A stretch of DNA of 64,000 bases from TMED14 sp002378565 (lineage in GTDB: Bacteria > Bacteroidota > Bacteroidia > Flavobacteriales > Schleiferiaceae): positions 1,550,001-1,614,000 of the forward strand of contig OX044356.1 in the NCBI GenBank assembly GCA_943846715.1, written 5' to 3'. The number at the start of each line of letters is the position of its first letter. Within the stretch, counting starts at the first letter, position 1. Under the pieces are notes generated by a model. That model had not been told where the DNA came from and did not search any database. It saw nothing but the letters and a program-made list of their open reading frames with translations. Below are positions 24,830 to 33,527 of the stretch, in pieces. A program made the translations under genes and the position numbers.

Positions 24830-26083
24830 ATGGATCTGAAGCGCGTTGTTGTAACTGGCATTGGGGCCGTAACCCCGATCGGCAACACTGCGCAAGCGTA
24901 TTGGGACGGCCTGCTCGCTGGAAAAAGCGGGGCCGCGCCCATCACCGCCTTTGATTCCTCCAAATTCAAAACCCAGTTTGCCTGTGAGGTGAAAGACTTT
25001 GATGTCCTTGACCACATTGACCGCAAGGAAGCGCGCCGCATGGACCGCTGCACTCACCTGGGCTTGATTGCCGCCAATGAAAGCATCCAAGATGCTGGAT
25101 TGATGGAGGCTGGCCTTGATCTTGATCGGGTTGGTGTGATTTGGGGATCTGGTATTGGCGGGTTAGACACCTTTTTCAAAGAGGTTGTCAACTTTGCTGA
25201 AGGGGATGGAACGCCTCGCTTCAACCCCTTTTTTATTCCAAAAATGATTGCCGACATCTGCGGCGGTCATGTCTCCATGAAATATGGATTTCGCGGACCC
25301 AACTACACCACGGTTTCTGCCTGTGCCTCCTCTGCCAATGCCCTCGTCGATTCGTTGATGTGGCTGCGTCTGGGTAAGGCTGATGTCATCGTTTGTGGAG
25401 GGTCTGAAGCTGCTGTCACTGAGGGTGGCATCGGTGGATTCAACGCCATGCAAGCTTTGTCAACACGCAATGACGATCCACAAACAGCGTCCCGCCCTTT
25501 TGACAAAGACCGTGAGGGGTTTGTTCTTGGCGAGGGCGGTGCATGCATGGTTTTAGAAACCTATGAGCACGCAATAGCCCGCGGCGCAAAAATCTACGCG
25601 GAGCTCGCTGGCGGAGGGCTTTCTGCCGACGCACATCACATCACAGCGCCACACCCTGAGGGCTTAGGTGCGATCAATGGCATGAAGAATGCCCTCGAAG
25701 ACGCCGGCATGTCACCTGAGGACGTCGATTACATCAATGTTCACGGAACCTCTACGCCGCTTGGCGACCTGGCTGAGATAACTGCCGTCAAAAAAGTCTT
25801 TGGTGACCACGCCTACAAACTCAACATCAGCTCGACCAAGTCTATGACGGGTCATTTGTTGGGTGCCGCTGGTGCCGCTGAGGCTTTGGTTGCTGTTTTG
25901 TCTTGCTACCACGACATCGTTCCGCCAACCATTAACCATTTCACAGACGACCCCGAGCTGGATGCAGGCTTGAACCTGACATTCCACAAGCCTCAAGCCA
26001 GAACTGTCCGTGCGGCCCTTTCTAACACCTTCGGGTTTGGTGGGCACAACGCGTCGGTTGTGTTCAGGAAGTTCAAACCCTGA
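24830..26083 (+). CDS. fabF: 3-oxoacyl-ACP synthase II
   Basis: 417-residue KAS II that extends acyl-ACP with malonyl-ACP. The Cys-His-His triad is visible: Cys in TVSACASSANALVDS, His in VHGTSTPLGD, His in KSMTGHLLGAAGA, with the Lys just before it. Length and the C-terminal TFGFGGHNASVV are standard. Located between acpP and rnc, the common bacterial order. Confidence 0.97.
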   Translation: MDLKRVVVTGIGAVTPIGNTAQAYWDGLLAGKSGAAPITAFDSSKFKTQFACEVKDFDVLDHIDRKEARRMDRCTHLGLIAANESIQDAGLMEAGLDLDRVGVIWGSGIGGLDTFFKEVVNFAEGDGTPRFNPFFIPKMIADICGGHVSMKYGFRGPNYTTVSACASSANALVDSLMWLRLGKADVIVCGGSEAAVTEGGIGGFNAMQALSTRNDDPQTASRPFDKDREGFVLGEGGACMVLETYEHAIARGAKIYAELAGGGLSADAHHITAPHPEGLGAINGMKNALEDAGMSPEDVDYINVHGTSTPLGDLAEITAVKKVFGDHAYKLNISSTKSMTGHLLGAAGAAEALVAVLSCYHDIVPPTINHFTDDPELDAGLNLTFHKPQARTVRAALSNTFGFGGHNASVVFRKFKP

Positions 26084-26084
26084 T

Positions 26085-26867
26085 ATGTCATTATTTTCCT
26101 TTTTATTTCCGTCTCCGGTACCAAAAGAGCACCGGAAACTCCTCTCTGCTGTCAAGTCCATGACTGGCGTCACACCTAAGGACCCCTGGGTCTACCTTAA
26201 CGCCTTTCGTCGCAAAGGCAATAGCAAGAGTCAGCACCAAGCCAACCTCAGCTATGAGCGCCTGGAGTACCTCGGTGATGCCGTCTTAGGCGTGTTGTTG
26301 GCGGAGTACTTGTTTGACAAATACCCCAAAGGCGACGAAGGCTACCTGACAAGCATGCGGTCCAAAGTTGTTAGCCGCAAGGCCCTCAACCGCATCGCTG
26401 AAAAAATGGGCATCTCAAAATGGATGAGCAACAGCCGCAGAGGTGGTCGCGGTGGTCACACATCTGTGCCCGGCAACACCTTGGAGGCGCTTGTGGGAGC
26501 TGTCTACGCGGATCGTGGCTGGAAGGCTACGAGAACCTTTGTTTTCAAACACATGATTGAGAAGCACGTCAACATCAATAGCGTTGAGCGTGAAATAGTT
26601 AGCTACAAAAGCTTGCTGATTGAGTGGGTGCAGAAAAACAAAAAACGCTTTGATTTCGTCCTGCAAGATGAAGAGGGCTCACAGCATCGCAAGCGGTTTG
26701 TTTTCAAATTGTTGATCGACGATAAAGCAGTGTCTGAGGGATCTGGCCCTTCCAAAAAAACTGCCGAAGAAGCAGCCTCTAAAGCGGCCTGCTACGAACT
26801 CAATATTCACCGCCGTGGGAACAAACCTTCTCGTTCTAGACGACCTCAAAGAAAACGGCCCTCGTGA
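26085..26867 (+). CDS. rnc: Ribonuclease III
   Basis: 260-residue endonuclease for double-stranded RNA, acting in rRNA and mRNA processing. The signature ERLEYLGDAVLGVLLAEYLF begins near residue 65 and the distal catalytic Glu lies in NTLEALVGAVYADRG. A double-stranded RNA-binding domain follows (SLLIEWVQKNKKRFD to GPSKKTAEEAASKAA) and the last 20 residues are strongly basic. Start at 26085, one base after fabF. Its final 53 bp overlap the start of the next gene in another frame. Confidence 0.95.
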   Translation: MSLFSFLFPSPVPKEHRKLLSAVKSMTGVTPKDPWVYLNAFRRKGNSKSQHQANLSYERLEYLGDAVLGVLLAEYLFDKYPKGDEGYLTSMRSKVVSRKALNRIAEKMGISKWMSNSRRGGRGGHTSVPGNTLEALVGAVYADRGWKATRTFVFKHMIEKHVNINSVEREIVSYKSLLIEWVQKNKKRFDFVLQDEEGSQHRKRFVFKLLIDDKAVSEGSGPSKKTAEEAASKAACYELNIHRRGNKPSRSRRPQRKRPS

Positions 26868-27321
26868 TGTCATTGGCGTTCACAGCGCCTTGGATGACGT
26901 TGCCTTGGTTTATGCTTTGAATCAACACCTTGGTTGGGGCCTGTCTCGGCTGGCTCAAGACCATGTGGTTCGCCTGAAGGACCGCGAGCAGCACCACGTG
27001 GTGTATGCTTGGCGGGATGACTTCACAGATATTCACCTGCTCATCAACCACCCTTTGGTCAGCCAATGGAACAAGGGGTATCCGCCCGAAGGTGGTGGCC
27101 TCTTTGATGCCGTTGGTTTCGCTGTGCCAAAAACCCCTTTGATTAAGAAAAAATCCTTAGCTCAAGCTGTCCTGATTTTGTCTGATCCCTTGACTAAATC
27201 AGAGATTGTACCTTTGATTCAACGTTGCAAGGCTATTCCTTTGGTTTTACAATGCATCCACTACCCTTGGATGACCCTCCGAGACCGACATCAACTCATA
27301 CTAGAACCCCTGGTCTTATGA
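26815..27321 (+). CDS. IPExxxVDY family protein
   Basis: 168-residue cytosolic protein of a Bacteroidota-specific family of unknown function found between rnc and pyk. The start NLLVLDDLKENG, then SALDDVALVYALNQHLGWGL and a central DFTDIHLLINHPLV match how I know the family; the name-giving C-terminal motif is not clearly seen. The start overlaps rnc by 53 bp and the stop overlaps pyk as ATGA, so this is tightly coupled translation. Confidence 0.7.
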   Translation: MGTNLLVLDDLKENGPRDVIGVHSALDDVALVYALNQHLGWGLSRLAQDHVVRLKDREQHHVVYAWRDDFTDIHLLINHPLVSQWNKGYPPEGGGLFDAVGFAVPKTPLIKKKSLAQAVLILSDPLTKSEIVPLIQRCKAIPLVLQCIHYPWMTLRDRHQLILEPLVL

Positions 27322-28733
27322 AACGCGCAAAAATTGTTGCCACACTTGGCCCCGCCTCCGCAAAGCAAGACATCCTTGAATCCATGCTTCAGGCTGGCGT
27401 GAACGTGTTTCGCGTCAACTTCTCCCATGGCAGTCATGGTGATCATCGCAAAACTGTTGGGCTAATCCGTGCCGCTCTGGATCGCACAGGCATGAGTGCC
27501 GCCATCCTTGCGGATTTGCAAGGGCCTAAGTTGCGCGTTGGTGAGGTGGAAGAGGGAACTGTTATCACAAAAGGTGAACAGCTAGTTTTCAGCAATAAGC
27601 CCTGTGTTGGTAATAAGAAACAGGTTTTCATGACCTATGAGCGCTTTCCAAAAGACGTCAAGGTGGGTGAGCGCGTTCTGCTGGATGACGGAAAGCTGTT
27701 GTTGGATGTGGTAAAAACCAACAAGAAAGATTTGGTCACCGCGACAGTGGTTCAAGGGGGTGTGTTGAGCTCCAACAAGGGCGTTAACCTACCAAACACC
27801 CGAGTCTCTCTTCCGTGCTTGACAGAGAAAGATTTGGTGGATTTGACCCTGGCTCTTGAGCTTGAGGTGGATTGGGTTGGACTCAGTTTCGTTCGATCAG
27901 TCAAGGATATTGAGCAGCTTCGTCAATTGATTACAGCCGCCAATTCCCATGCTGGCATCGTCTCAAAAATTGAAAAACCTGAAGCGGTTGCAGACATTGA
28001 TGCCATCATTGCTGCCACAGATGCCGTCATGGTAGCTCGGGGTGACTTGGGTGTTGAGGTGCCAATGGAGTCAGTGCCTTTGATTCAGAAAATGATCATT
28101 AAAAAATCTATTCTTCACGCTAAGCCTGTGATTGTTGCCACCCAAATGATGGAGTCCATGATGGATAGCTTGACGCCGTCTCGGGCTGAGGTGAATGATG
28201 TGGCCAACGCTGTCTTGGATGGCGCGGATGCCGTCATGTTGTCTGGTGAAACGTCTGTTGGTCAATACCCCGTGGAGGTGGTTCAAGCCATAGCAAAAAT
28301 CATTCTGTCCTCCGAAAGCATTTCTGAAAAGGTCAAGGGGGCTAAAAGGCCCAAGCTCAACGATGAGCGATTGGTCAACAAAACTCTGTGTTATCACGGG
28401 GTTCGTGTGGCTGACCAAATTGACGCGCGCGCCATTTGCGCCATGACTTTTTCTGGCTACTCCGCACAGTTGGTTAGCTCTCACCGACCGCAAGCTGCCA
28501 TCTATGCTTTCACTGCCAAGCGATCTATCCTCAACAAACTTAGCTTGCACTGGGGCTTGAAGGGGTTTTTCTATGACGGTATGCAGTCCACAGATGAAAC
28601 CTTTAAAGAAATCTCCCAAGCCCTGAAGGTGGGCGGTTTGGTTGACAAAGGGGACTTCATTGTTCAGCTTGCCTCCATGCCTATTGAAGCGCGCGGAACC
28701 ACCAACACTTTAAGGGTTAGCGAGGTCAAGTAG
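27318..28733 (+). CDS. pyk: Pyruvate kinase
   Basis: 471-residue glycolytic enzyme that transfers phosphate from phosphoenolpyruvate to ADP. Clear features: AKIVATLGPASAK at the start, FRVNFSHGSHGDH, the active-site region GIVSKIEKPEAVADIDAI with its Lys, MVARGDLGVEVP, and the magnesium and potassium region SGETSVGQYPVE. The C-terminal domain is complete (ARAICAMTFSGYSA). Start at 27318, overlapping the previous stop by 4 bp. A weak hairpin CCTG-TATTAT-CAGG follows the stop (28734-28747). Confidence 0.96.
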   Translation: MKRAKIVATLGPASAKQDILESMLQAGVNVFRVNFSHGSHGDHRKTVGLIRAALDRTGMSAAILADLQGPKLRVGEVEEGTVITKGEQLVFSNKPCVGNKKQVFMTYERFPKDVKVGERVLLDDGKLLLDVVKTNKKDLVTATVVQGGVLSSNKGVNLPNTRVSLPCLTEKDLVDLTLALELEVDWVGLSFVRSVKDIEQLRQLITAANSHAGIVSKIEKPEAVADIDAIIAATDAVMVARGDLGVEVPMESVPLIQKMIIKKSILHAKPVIVATQMMESMMDSLTPSRAEVNDVANAVLDGADAVMLSGETSVGQYPVEVVQAIAKIILSSESISEKVKGAKRPKLNDERLVNKTLCYHGVRVADQIDARAICAMTFSGYSAQLVSSHRPQAAIYAFTAKRSILNKLSLHWGLKGFFYDGMQSTDETFKEISQALKVGGLVDKGDFIVQLASMPIEARGTTNTLRVSEVK

Positions 28734-28771
28734 CCTGTATTATCAGGGTTTATTGGCGCCTATTCCTTGTG

Positions 28772-29785
28772 TTAGATCACGGAGGTGAACTGCTTCAAAA
28801 AACGCAAATCGTTCTCATGGAAGGCCCGGATATCCGGAATTTGGTAACGCTGCATTGCTACACGCTCAATGCCCATCCCAAAAGCATAACCACTGTACAC
28901 CTTAGGGTCAATACCGCTGGCGCTTAACACAGCGGGGTCAACCATGCCGCAACCCATGATTTCAAGCCAACCCGTGCCTTTGGTCATTCGGTGATCATCC
29001 TCATTTTCAAGGCCCCACCAAATGTCCACTTCGGCACTTGGCTCCGTAAACGGGAAGTAGCTGGGTCGCAGACGGATTTTGGTTTCGTCACCGAAAAATG
29101 CCGTAGCAAATGACAGCAAAGTCTGTTTCATTTCAGCAAAACTGACGTCCTTGTCAACGTAAAGTCCTTCGATTTGATGGAATATGCAGTGCGAACGGGC
29201 AGAAATGGCTTCATTTCTGAACACTCGGCCTGGCGCAATGACCCGAATGGGTGGCTCTTGGGTTTCCATGCTGCGAACTTGCACGCTGGAGGTGTGGGTT
29301 CTCAATGCCCAATCCGGACTTCTGGCCAAGAAAAAGGTGTCCTGCATGTCTCTAGCTGGGTGCTCTGGAGGGAAGTTGAGCGCAGAAAAATTGTGCCAAT
29401 CATCTTCCATTTCAGGGCCTTGAGCTACCGCAAACCCCATGCGTTTGAAGATGCTCACAATCTCATTACGGACCAAAGAAATAGGGTGATGGCTACCTGG
29501 GTTGGCATCATGGCCGGGCCTTGTTGTGTCTTCTGGGGCGGTTTCAGCAGCTGTTGTGGTGGGTTTTTTTCCAACAATCACAGACTCCGCGGCCTGTTTC
29601 AACCGATTGAGCGCTTGACCAACTTCTCGCTTTTCATTGCCTGGAACCCCTTTGAATTGGGCAAAAAGCTCATGTAAAACACCTTTACGGCTCAGGTACT
29701 CAATGCGGAATTTTTCAATCGCTTCCTCACTGGTTGCCTCAAAAGCCTCAATGGCTATCCTATGTCGCTCAATTGTTTCAAGCAT
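28772..29785 (-). CDS. pheS: Phenylalanine-tRNA ligase alpha subunit
   Basis: 337-residue catalytic alpha subunit of the (alpha-beta)2 enzyme. Class II motifs are seen: motif 2 in APGRVFRNEAISARSHCIFHQ and motif 3 in GMGIERVAMQRYQIPDIR, with the tRNA-binding coiled coil at the N-terminus. The beta subunit gene pheT is not in this window. Converges toward pyk. Confidence 0.96.
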   Translation of the reverse strand: MLETIERHRIAIEAFEATSEEAIEKFRIEYLSRKGVLHELFAQFKGVPGNEKREVGQALNRLKQAAESVIVGKKPTTTAAETAPEDTTRPGHDANPGSHHPISLVRNEIVSIFKRMGFAVAQGPEMEDDWHNFSALNFPPEHPARDMQDTFFLARSPDWALRTHTSSVQVRSMETQEPPIRVIAPGRVFRNEAISARSHCIFHQIEGLYVDKDVSFAEMKQTLLSFATAFFGDETKIRLRPSYFPFTEPSAEVDIWWGLENEDDHRMTKGTGWLEIMGCGMVDPAVLSASGIDPKVYSGYAFGMGIERVAMQRYQIPDIRAFHENDLRFLKQFTSVI

Positions 29786-29801
29786 TGCTGTGGGAATCCG
29801 T

Positions 29802-29809
29802 TATATTTG
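29802..29809 (+). promoter_or_regulatory. -7 box for the paired lipoprotein genes
   Basis: TATATTTG is an exact match, ending 12 bp before the ATG at 29822. It lies within the divergent pheS gap of 36 bp. Confidence 0.6.
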
Positions 29810-29821
29810 CTCTTCGCTTCA

Positions 29822-30298
29822 ATGCGTAAAACTATGGCACAAACCCGTATGACCCACTTGTTTCCTTTTCTTCGCTCTGTATTTGCTGTTGTTTGCGTGG
29901 GCGCTTTGGCGTTCGCTTGTGAGGACAATAGGCCGGTAGTCACTGAAATCAATGTACAAGCCATCTCTGTTGACAGCATTCCTGTTCAGAACGCGTGGGT
30001 GCATGTGTTTGTGCCTGGTGGTGTAGGCGATACCACATTATTCAACGACCCAACAACCCAGGGTTATTACTGGTGCAAAACAGGCATTGATGGCTACATT
30101 GGCCGTTGGGCTGACAGTGCAAAAACAGAATGGGTTCCTGCCCGGTTCAAATTCACTGGCGAAGCCTACCTTGATGTGGAGGCAAGCAAAGGTGGATGGA
30201 AAGGTTGTGGCTTCATTCACGTCCTAGAAGGTGGAGAAGCTGAAATGTCCATCGTCATTCACCCTTATGGAGACCCTAATAACGGATGCCCACAATGA
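29822..30298 (+). CDS. Small lipoprotein with Ig-like domain, copy A
   Basis: 158 residues. The signal ends in GALAFACEDN with the lipobox Cys at about residue 46 from this start; starts at 29834 or 29849 are also possible. After it comes a beta-rich domain: EINVQAISVDSIPVQNAWVH, then TGIDGYIGRW, GCGFIHVLEG and a last IVIHPYGDPNNGCPQ. The same motifs occur in the next gene, so they are paralogues. The fold may be a carboxypeptidase-regulatory or transthyretin-like beta sandwich, used by many secreted Bacteroidota proteins. No family name is claimed. Confidence 0.6.
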   Translation: MRKTMAQTRMTHLFPFLRSVFAVVCVGALAFACEDNRPVVTEINVQAISVDSIPVQNAWVHVFVPGGVGDTTLFNDPTTQGYYWCKTGIDGYIGRWADSAKTEWVPARFKFTGEAYLDVEASKGGWKGCGFIHVLEGGEAEMSIVIHPYGDPNNGCPQ

Positions 30299-30678
30299 AA
30301 CGCTTGATCCCCTTGTTTACCCTTGTCGCCTTAGTGGCTTTTGCTTGCACAAAGCCTGAGCTTGAGTCTTTCCAGTTCCGCATCACTGTGGTTAATGAAG
30401 AAGGCATCCCTATCCAAAACGCTTCCGTGCACGCAACGGCGCCCGTGATCAATGCTTTGCCTGATTTTAAGGGCTTCACGGGTATTGATGGCGTTTTTCG
30501 CATTGACAATGAGGACGTGCTTAACTATGATCTGCCTGCGGTGTTGCAGGTGACGGCAGAAAAGGGCAGCAACCCTCCTGTGGTTTTTGGCTGTGGCTAC
30601 CTCAAGTTGGTCCGCGACTCTGTGGCTGAACTCACTGTGGTTCTCCTTCCCTACACGCCGGGGGGAGCTGGCTGCTGA
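30295..30678 (+). CDS. Small lipoprotein with Ig-like domain, copy B
   Basis: 127 residues with signal LIPLFTLVALVAFAC, lipobox Cys at 18. It repeats the scheme of copy A in order: ITVVNEEGIPIQNASVHATA, TGIDGVFRIDN, GCGYLKLVRD and VVLLPYTPGG, ending in Gly-Cys. The two extra Cys (GCG and the C-terminal one) are kept in both copies and could form a disulphide. Start overlaps copy A's stop (ATGA) and its own stop overlaps cvpA (TGATG), so the three genes are one unit. Role unknown. Confidence 0.6.
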   Translation: MKRLIPLFTLVALVAFACTKPELESFQFRITVVNEEGIPIQNASVHATAPVINALPDFKGFTGIDGVFRIDNEDVLNYDLPAVLQVTAEKGSNPPVVFGCGYLKLVRDSVAELTVVLLPYTPGGAGC

Positions 30679-31178
30679 TGACTGTTTTTGACATCTCTTT
30701 TCTGGCCATTGTTGCCGCGCTGACCTTGCGGGGTTTGTGGCGCGGCTTCATGCTTGAGTGGGCGAGTGTTGCCGGCTTGATTGCAGGCTACTTGGTGGCC
30801 ATGACCTATGCTGATGTATTGGCCCAGTGGCTTGTGTCAGAAACCAACCTGCACCCATCAACAGCAAAGTATGCGGGGTTCCTTGTGGTCCTGCTTTTGA
30901 CTTATGTTTTGGTAGCAGCCCTAGCTAAACTTCTAACAAAATTGTTGAAGCTTATTCTGTTAGGGTGGATTAATCGCCTGCTTGGCGCAATCAGTGGCGC
31001 TGCAAAGGGCCTGCTCTTGTCTGGTGTTCTTTTGTTGGCAGGTCAGTCCCTTCATGAGGCGGGCTTGATTGACTGGTGGGATGTTGATGCTGTCTCAAGC
31101 AGTCCCTATTTAGCCCTGCCTCAGCAGATGGCTCAGTGGGTGTGGTCGTTTGTGTCCATGGCGTCCCAAACAGCCTGA
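30678..31178 (+). CDS. CvpA family membrane protein
   Basis: 166-residue protein with four to five hydrophobic segments in the CvpA pattern (FDISFLAIVAALTLRGLWRG, then EWASVAGLIAGYLVA and INRLLGAISGAAKGLLLSG). CvpA homologues affect colicin V production, cell division or envelope stress, but the mechanism is not settled. Starts at 30678, sharing one base with the preceding stop. Its last 46 bp overlap the 3' end of the convergent pgk gene. Confidence 0.85.
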   Translation: MTVFDISFLAIVAALTLRGLWRGFMLEWASVAGLIAGYLVAMTYADVLAQWLVSETNLHPSTAKYAGFLVVLLLTYVLVAALAKLLTKLLKLILLGWINRLLGAISGAAKGLLLSGVLLLAGQSLHEAGLIDWWDVDAVSSSPYLALPQQMAQWVWSFVSMASQTA

Positions 31179-32353
31179 ATCCCCGGCAAGGTTTTGCCTT
31201 CAAGGTATTCCAGCATAGCCCCCCCACCTGTTGATACATAGCTCACGCGATCTGCCAGGTTGAATTTAGCTGCTGCAGCCACAGAGTCACCGCCGCCCAC
31301 AAGGGAGTAGGCGCCCCTTGATGTTGTTGCTGTTGCAATCGCCTCACCCACCAAACGTGTCCCTTGAGAGAAGTTGGGCATTTCAAACACCCCCATGGGG
31401 CCGTTCCATAAGAGGGTTTCTGCGCCCTGAATCGCTTGGGAAAAATCTGTGATTGCCTGAGGGCCAATATCCAAACCCATCCATCCATCAGGGATTTTAT
31501 CACTGGGACAAATCTGCCGACTTGCTTCGTTGTCAAAAGCATCACCAACCACCACGTCCGCAGGCAAGTGAATACGCACACCTTTGCTTTCAGCACGATC
31601 CAGGATGCGCTGCGCCGTGGCCACATAATCATCCTCAACAAGGCTGTTGCCCACTTTGCCGCCTAGAGCTTTGATGAAGGTGAAGCTCATGCCTCCACCA
31701 ATAAGAATGCCATCAACCTGGTCTATCAACCGATCAAGGATGTCAATTTTTGACGACACCTTTGCTCCGCCAACAATGGCGAATGAGGGACTCTTTGCGT
31801 GCTTGATCACGTGGTCAACTTGGGTTATTTCCTTTTCCATTAGCAGGCCAAAGGCCGCCTGTCCCGGGAACTCTGCAGCAATCACTGACGTGCTTGCGTG
31901 TGCACGGTGTGCCGTTCCAAAAGCATCATTCACATAACAATCACCAAGTTTTGCCAATTGCTTGGCGAAGCCTTGATCGCCGGCGGTTTCTTCTTTGTGG
32001 AAGCGTAAGTTTTCCAACAAAAGCACGTCGCCAGGTTGCAGTTGTTGAACTTCTGCTTCAGCCGCATCACCAACACAGCTGTTGGAAAACTTTACCTTCC
32101 TACCTAAAAGGCTTGCAAGGTGTGCCGCAATGGGTTTCAGTGACAAAGACTTCACCACTTGGCCGTTGGGTCGCCCAAGGTGTGACATGATCACAAGGGA
32201 CGCGCCTTGATCAATCAGGTGATGGATTGTGGGTAAGCAGGCCTGTATTCTTTTGTCATTAACCACTTGGCCACCTTGGTTCAGCGGCACATTGAAATCC
32301 ACACGCAACAGAACCCTGCTATTGTTTAGGCTTAAATCGGAAAGTTGAGGCAT
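31133..32353 (-). CDS. pgk: Phosphoglycerate kinase
   Basis: 406-residue glycolytic kinase making ATP from 1,3-bisphosphoglycerate. Features: VLLRVDFNVPLNQGG near the start, SHLGRPNG, the substrate-binding LGDCYVNDAFGTAHRAHAS, GGAKVSSKIDIL, WNGPMGVFE and GGGDSVAAAAKF. The final residues after LPGI form a longer, polar tail than usual, in the part overlapping cvpA. Promoter box at 32383-32390. Confidence 0.97.
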   Translation of the reverse strand: MPQLSDLSLNNSRVLLRVDFNVPLNQGGQVVNDKRIQACLPTIHHLIDQGASLVIMSHLGRPNGQVVKSLSLKPIAAHLASLLGRKVKFSNSCVGDAAEAEVQQLQPGDVLLLENLRFHKEETAGDQGFAKQLAKLGDCYVNDAFGTAHRAHASTSVIAAEFPGQAAFGLLMEKEITQVDHVIKHAKSPSFAIVGGAKVSSKIDILDRLIDQVDGILIGGGMSFTFIKALGGKVGNSLVEDDYVATAQRILDRAESKGVRIHLPADVVVGDAFDNEASRQICPSDKIPDGWMGLDIGPQAITDFSQAIQGAETLLWNGPMGVFEMPNFSQGTRLVGEAIATATTSRGAYSLVGGGDSVAAAAKFNLADRVSYVSTGGGAMLEYLEGKTLPGIQAVWDAMDTNDHTH

Positions 32354-32382
32354 GCTTTTATTGGCTTTGCGGTTGCTTGCTT

Positions 32383-32390
32383 CAAAGGTA
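32383..32390 (-). promoter_or_regulatory. -7 box for pgk
   Basis: TACCTTTG on the minus strand, exact TAnnTTTG, ends 29 bp before the pgk ATG at 32353. A related plus-strand sequence TAccTTAG at 32397-32404 precedes holB. Confidence 0.55.
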
Positions 32391-32408
32391 GGTTGTTACC
32401 TTAGCTTC

Positions 32409-33527
32409 ATGTCTGCATCCATCTTGGAATTATTCACGGAACCCAGTAAACAGTGGGTTGATTCAGCCTTCTCTGGCAGGGTTCCTGGCACACAACTCCT
32501 TCACGGTCAAGAGGGCGGACTGCTTTGGGGGGCGGCCCTGCTTTACGCAAAGCACCTGCTGTGCGGCGAGGCTTCGGGGGCCTGTGATCGCTGTGCCAAT
32601 TGTGTTCAAGCAGAAAACTTGACCCACCCAGATCTTCGTTTGAGCTACCCCCACTTAACCGCACAAAGCAAAAAAAAGGATGTCGGCATTGACGCCTCGA
32701 CCCATGGCTTGTTCAGGGAGTTTAAAAAAGCCAATAAGTTTCCAGTGATGAGCGCTTGGCAACAACACTTGTCTGCGGACAAAAAATCCTTGTTGATTCC
32801 TGCATCTGAGGCACACGCGCTGACCCTTTGGTTGTCTACCAAGCCCTTGATGTCGTCAAGGAAGGTCATCATCCTTTGGATGCCTGAGCGACTGAATCAC
32901 CACGCAGCCAATCAGCTTCTTAAGACCTTTGAGGAGCCCTCGGCACATGTAACAATCATCCTAATCAGTCACGACCCTGAAAGGGTTTTAGGAACCATCC
33001 TTAGTCGATGCCAGCAGGTTTTCATTCCCCCAGCAAGGCAGTTGTCACAATGGTTGGTTGATTCACAAAACATCAGTCACGAACAGGCCGCCTTATTGGA
33101 AGAACTAAGCATGGCCTCACCTGGGTTGGCTTTGGACTACCTAAGCAACCGAGAGGGGCTTGCGCGACCCGTGGCTGCCTTTGTGCAATTGATGCGTTTT
33201 GCATACAAACAAGACCCTGTGGCGCTGCTCGCTTGGTCCGACAGCATGGCAGCGTGGACACGGGAAGAGTTGGCCGCCTTCTTGCGCCTGTCTGGTGGTT
33301 TATTGTCTCAATTGGGTCGCCTCAAGCATGGTTTAAGCTTTCGGCCTGTGTTTGAATGGTTCCCTGACATTTCATTCAAAGCCAAAGGCTTCACGAAGCT
33401 GCTCAACACCGAGGGGATGTTACTGATGCACCAGCAGCTCTCTGACGCGCAAACTGACGTCAGGCGCAACCTCAACGCTAAGGTCGTGCTCTACGACATG
33501 GCCTTAGGCATCATGAAGGCTTTCTAA
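32409..33527 (+). CDS. holB: DNA polymerase III subunit delta'
   Basis: 372-residue clamp-loader stator. The zinc-binding cysteines lie at 52, 59, 62 and 65 (CGEASGACDRCANC), and the usual sensor-like region reads NQLLKTFEEPSAHVTIILIS followed by LGTILSRCQQVFIPP. As in other delta' proteins, the P-loop is degenerate. Start at 32409, where an ORF running upstream crosses the pgk promoter. The last 17 bp overlap a convergent methyltransferase gene. Confidence 0.93.
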   Translation: MSASILELFTEPSKQWVDSAFSGRVPGTQLLHGQEGGLLWGAALLYAKHLLCGEASGACDRCANCVQAENLTHPDLRLSYPHLTAQSKKKDVGIDASTHGLFREFKKANKFPVMSAWQQHLSADKKSLLIPASEAHALTLWLSTKPLMSSRKVIILWMPERLNHHAANQLLKTFEEPSAHVTIILISHDPERVLGTILSRCQQVFIPPARQLSQWLVDSQNISHEQAALLEELSMASPGLALDYLSNREGLARPVAAFVQLMRFAYKQDPVALLAWSDSMAAWTREELAAFLRLSGGLLSQLGRLKHGLSFRPVFEWFPDISFKAKGFTKLLNTEGMLLMHQQLSDAQTDVRRNLNAKVVLYDMALGIMKAF

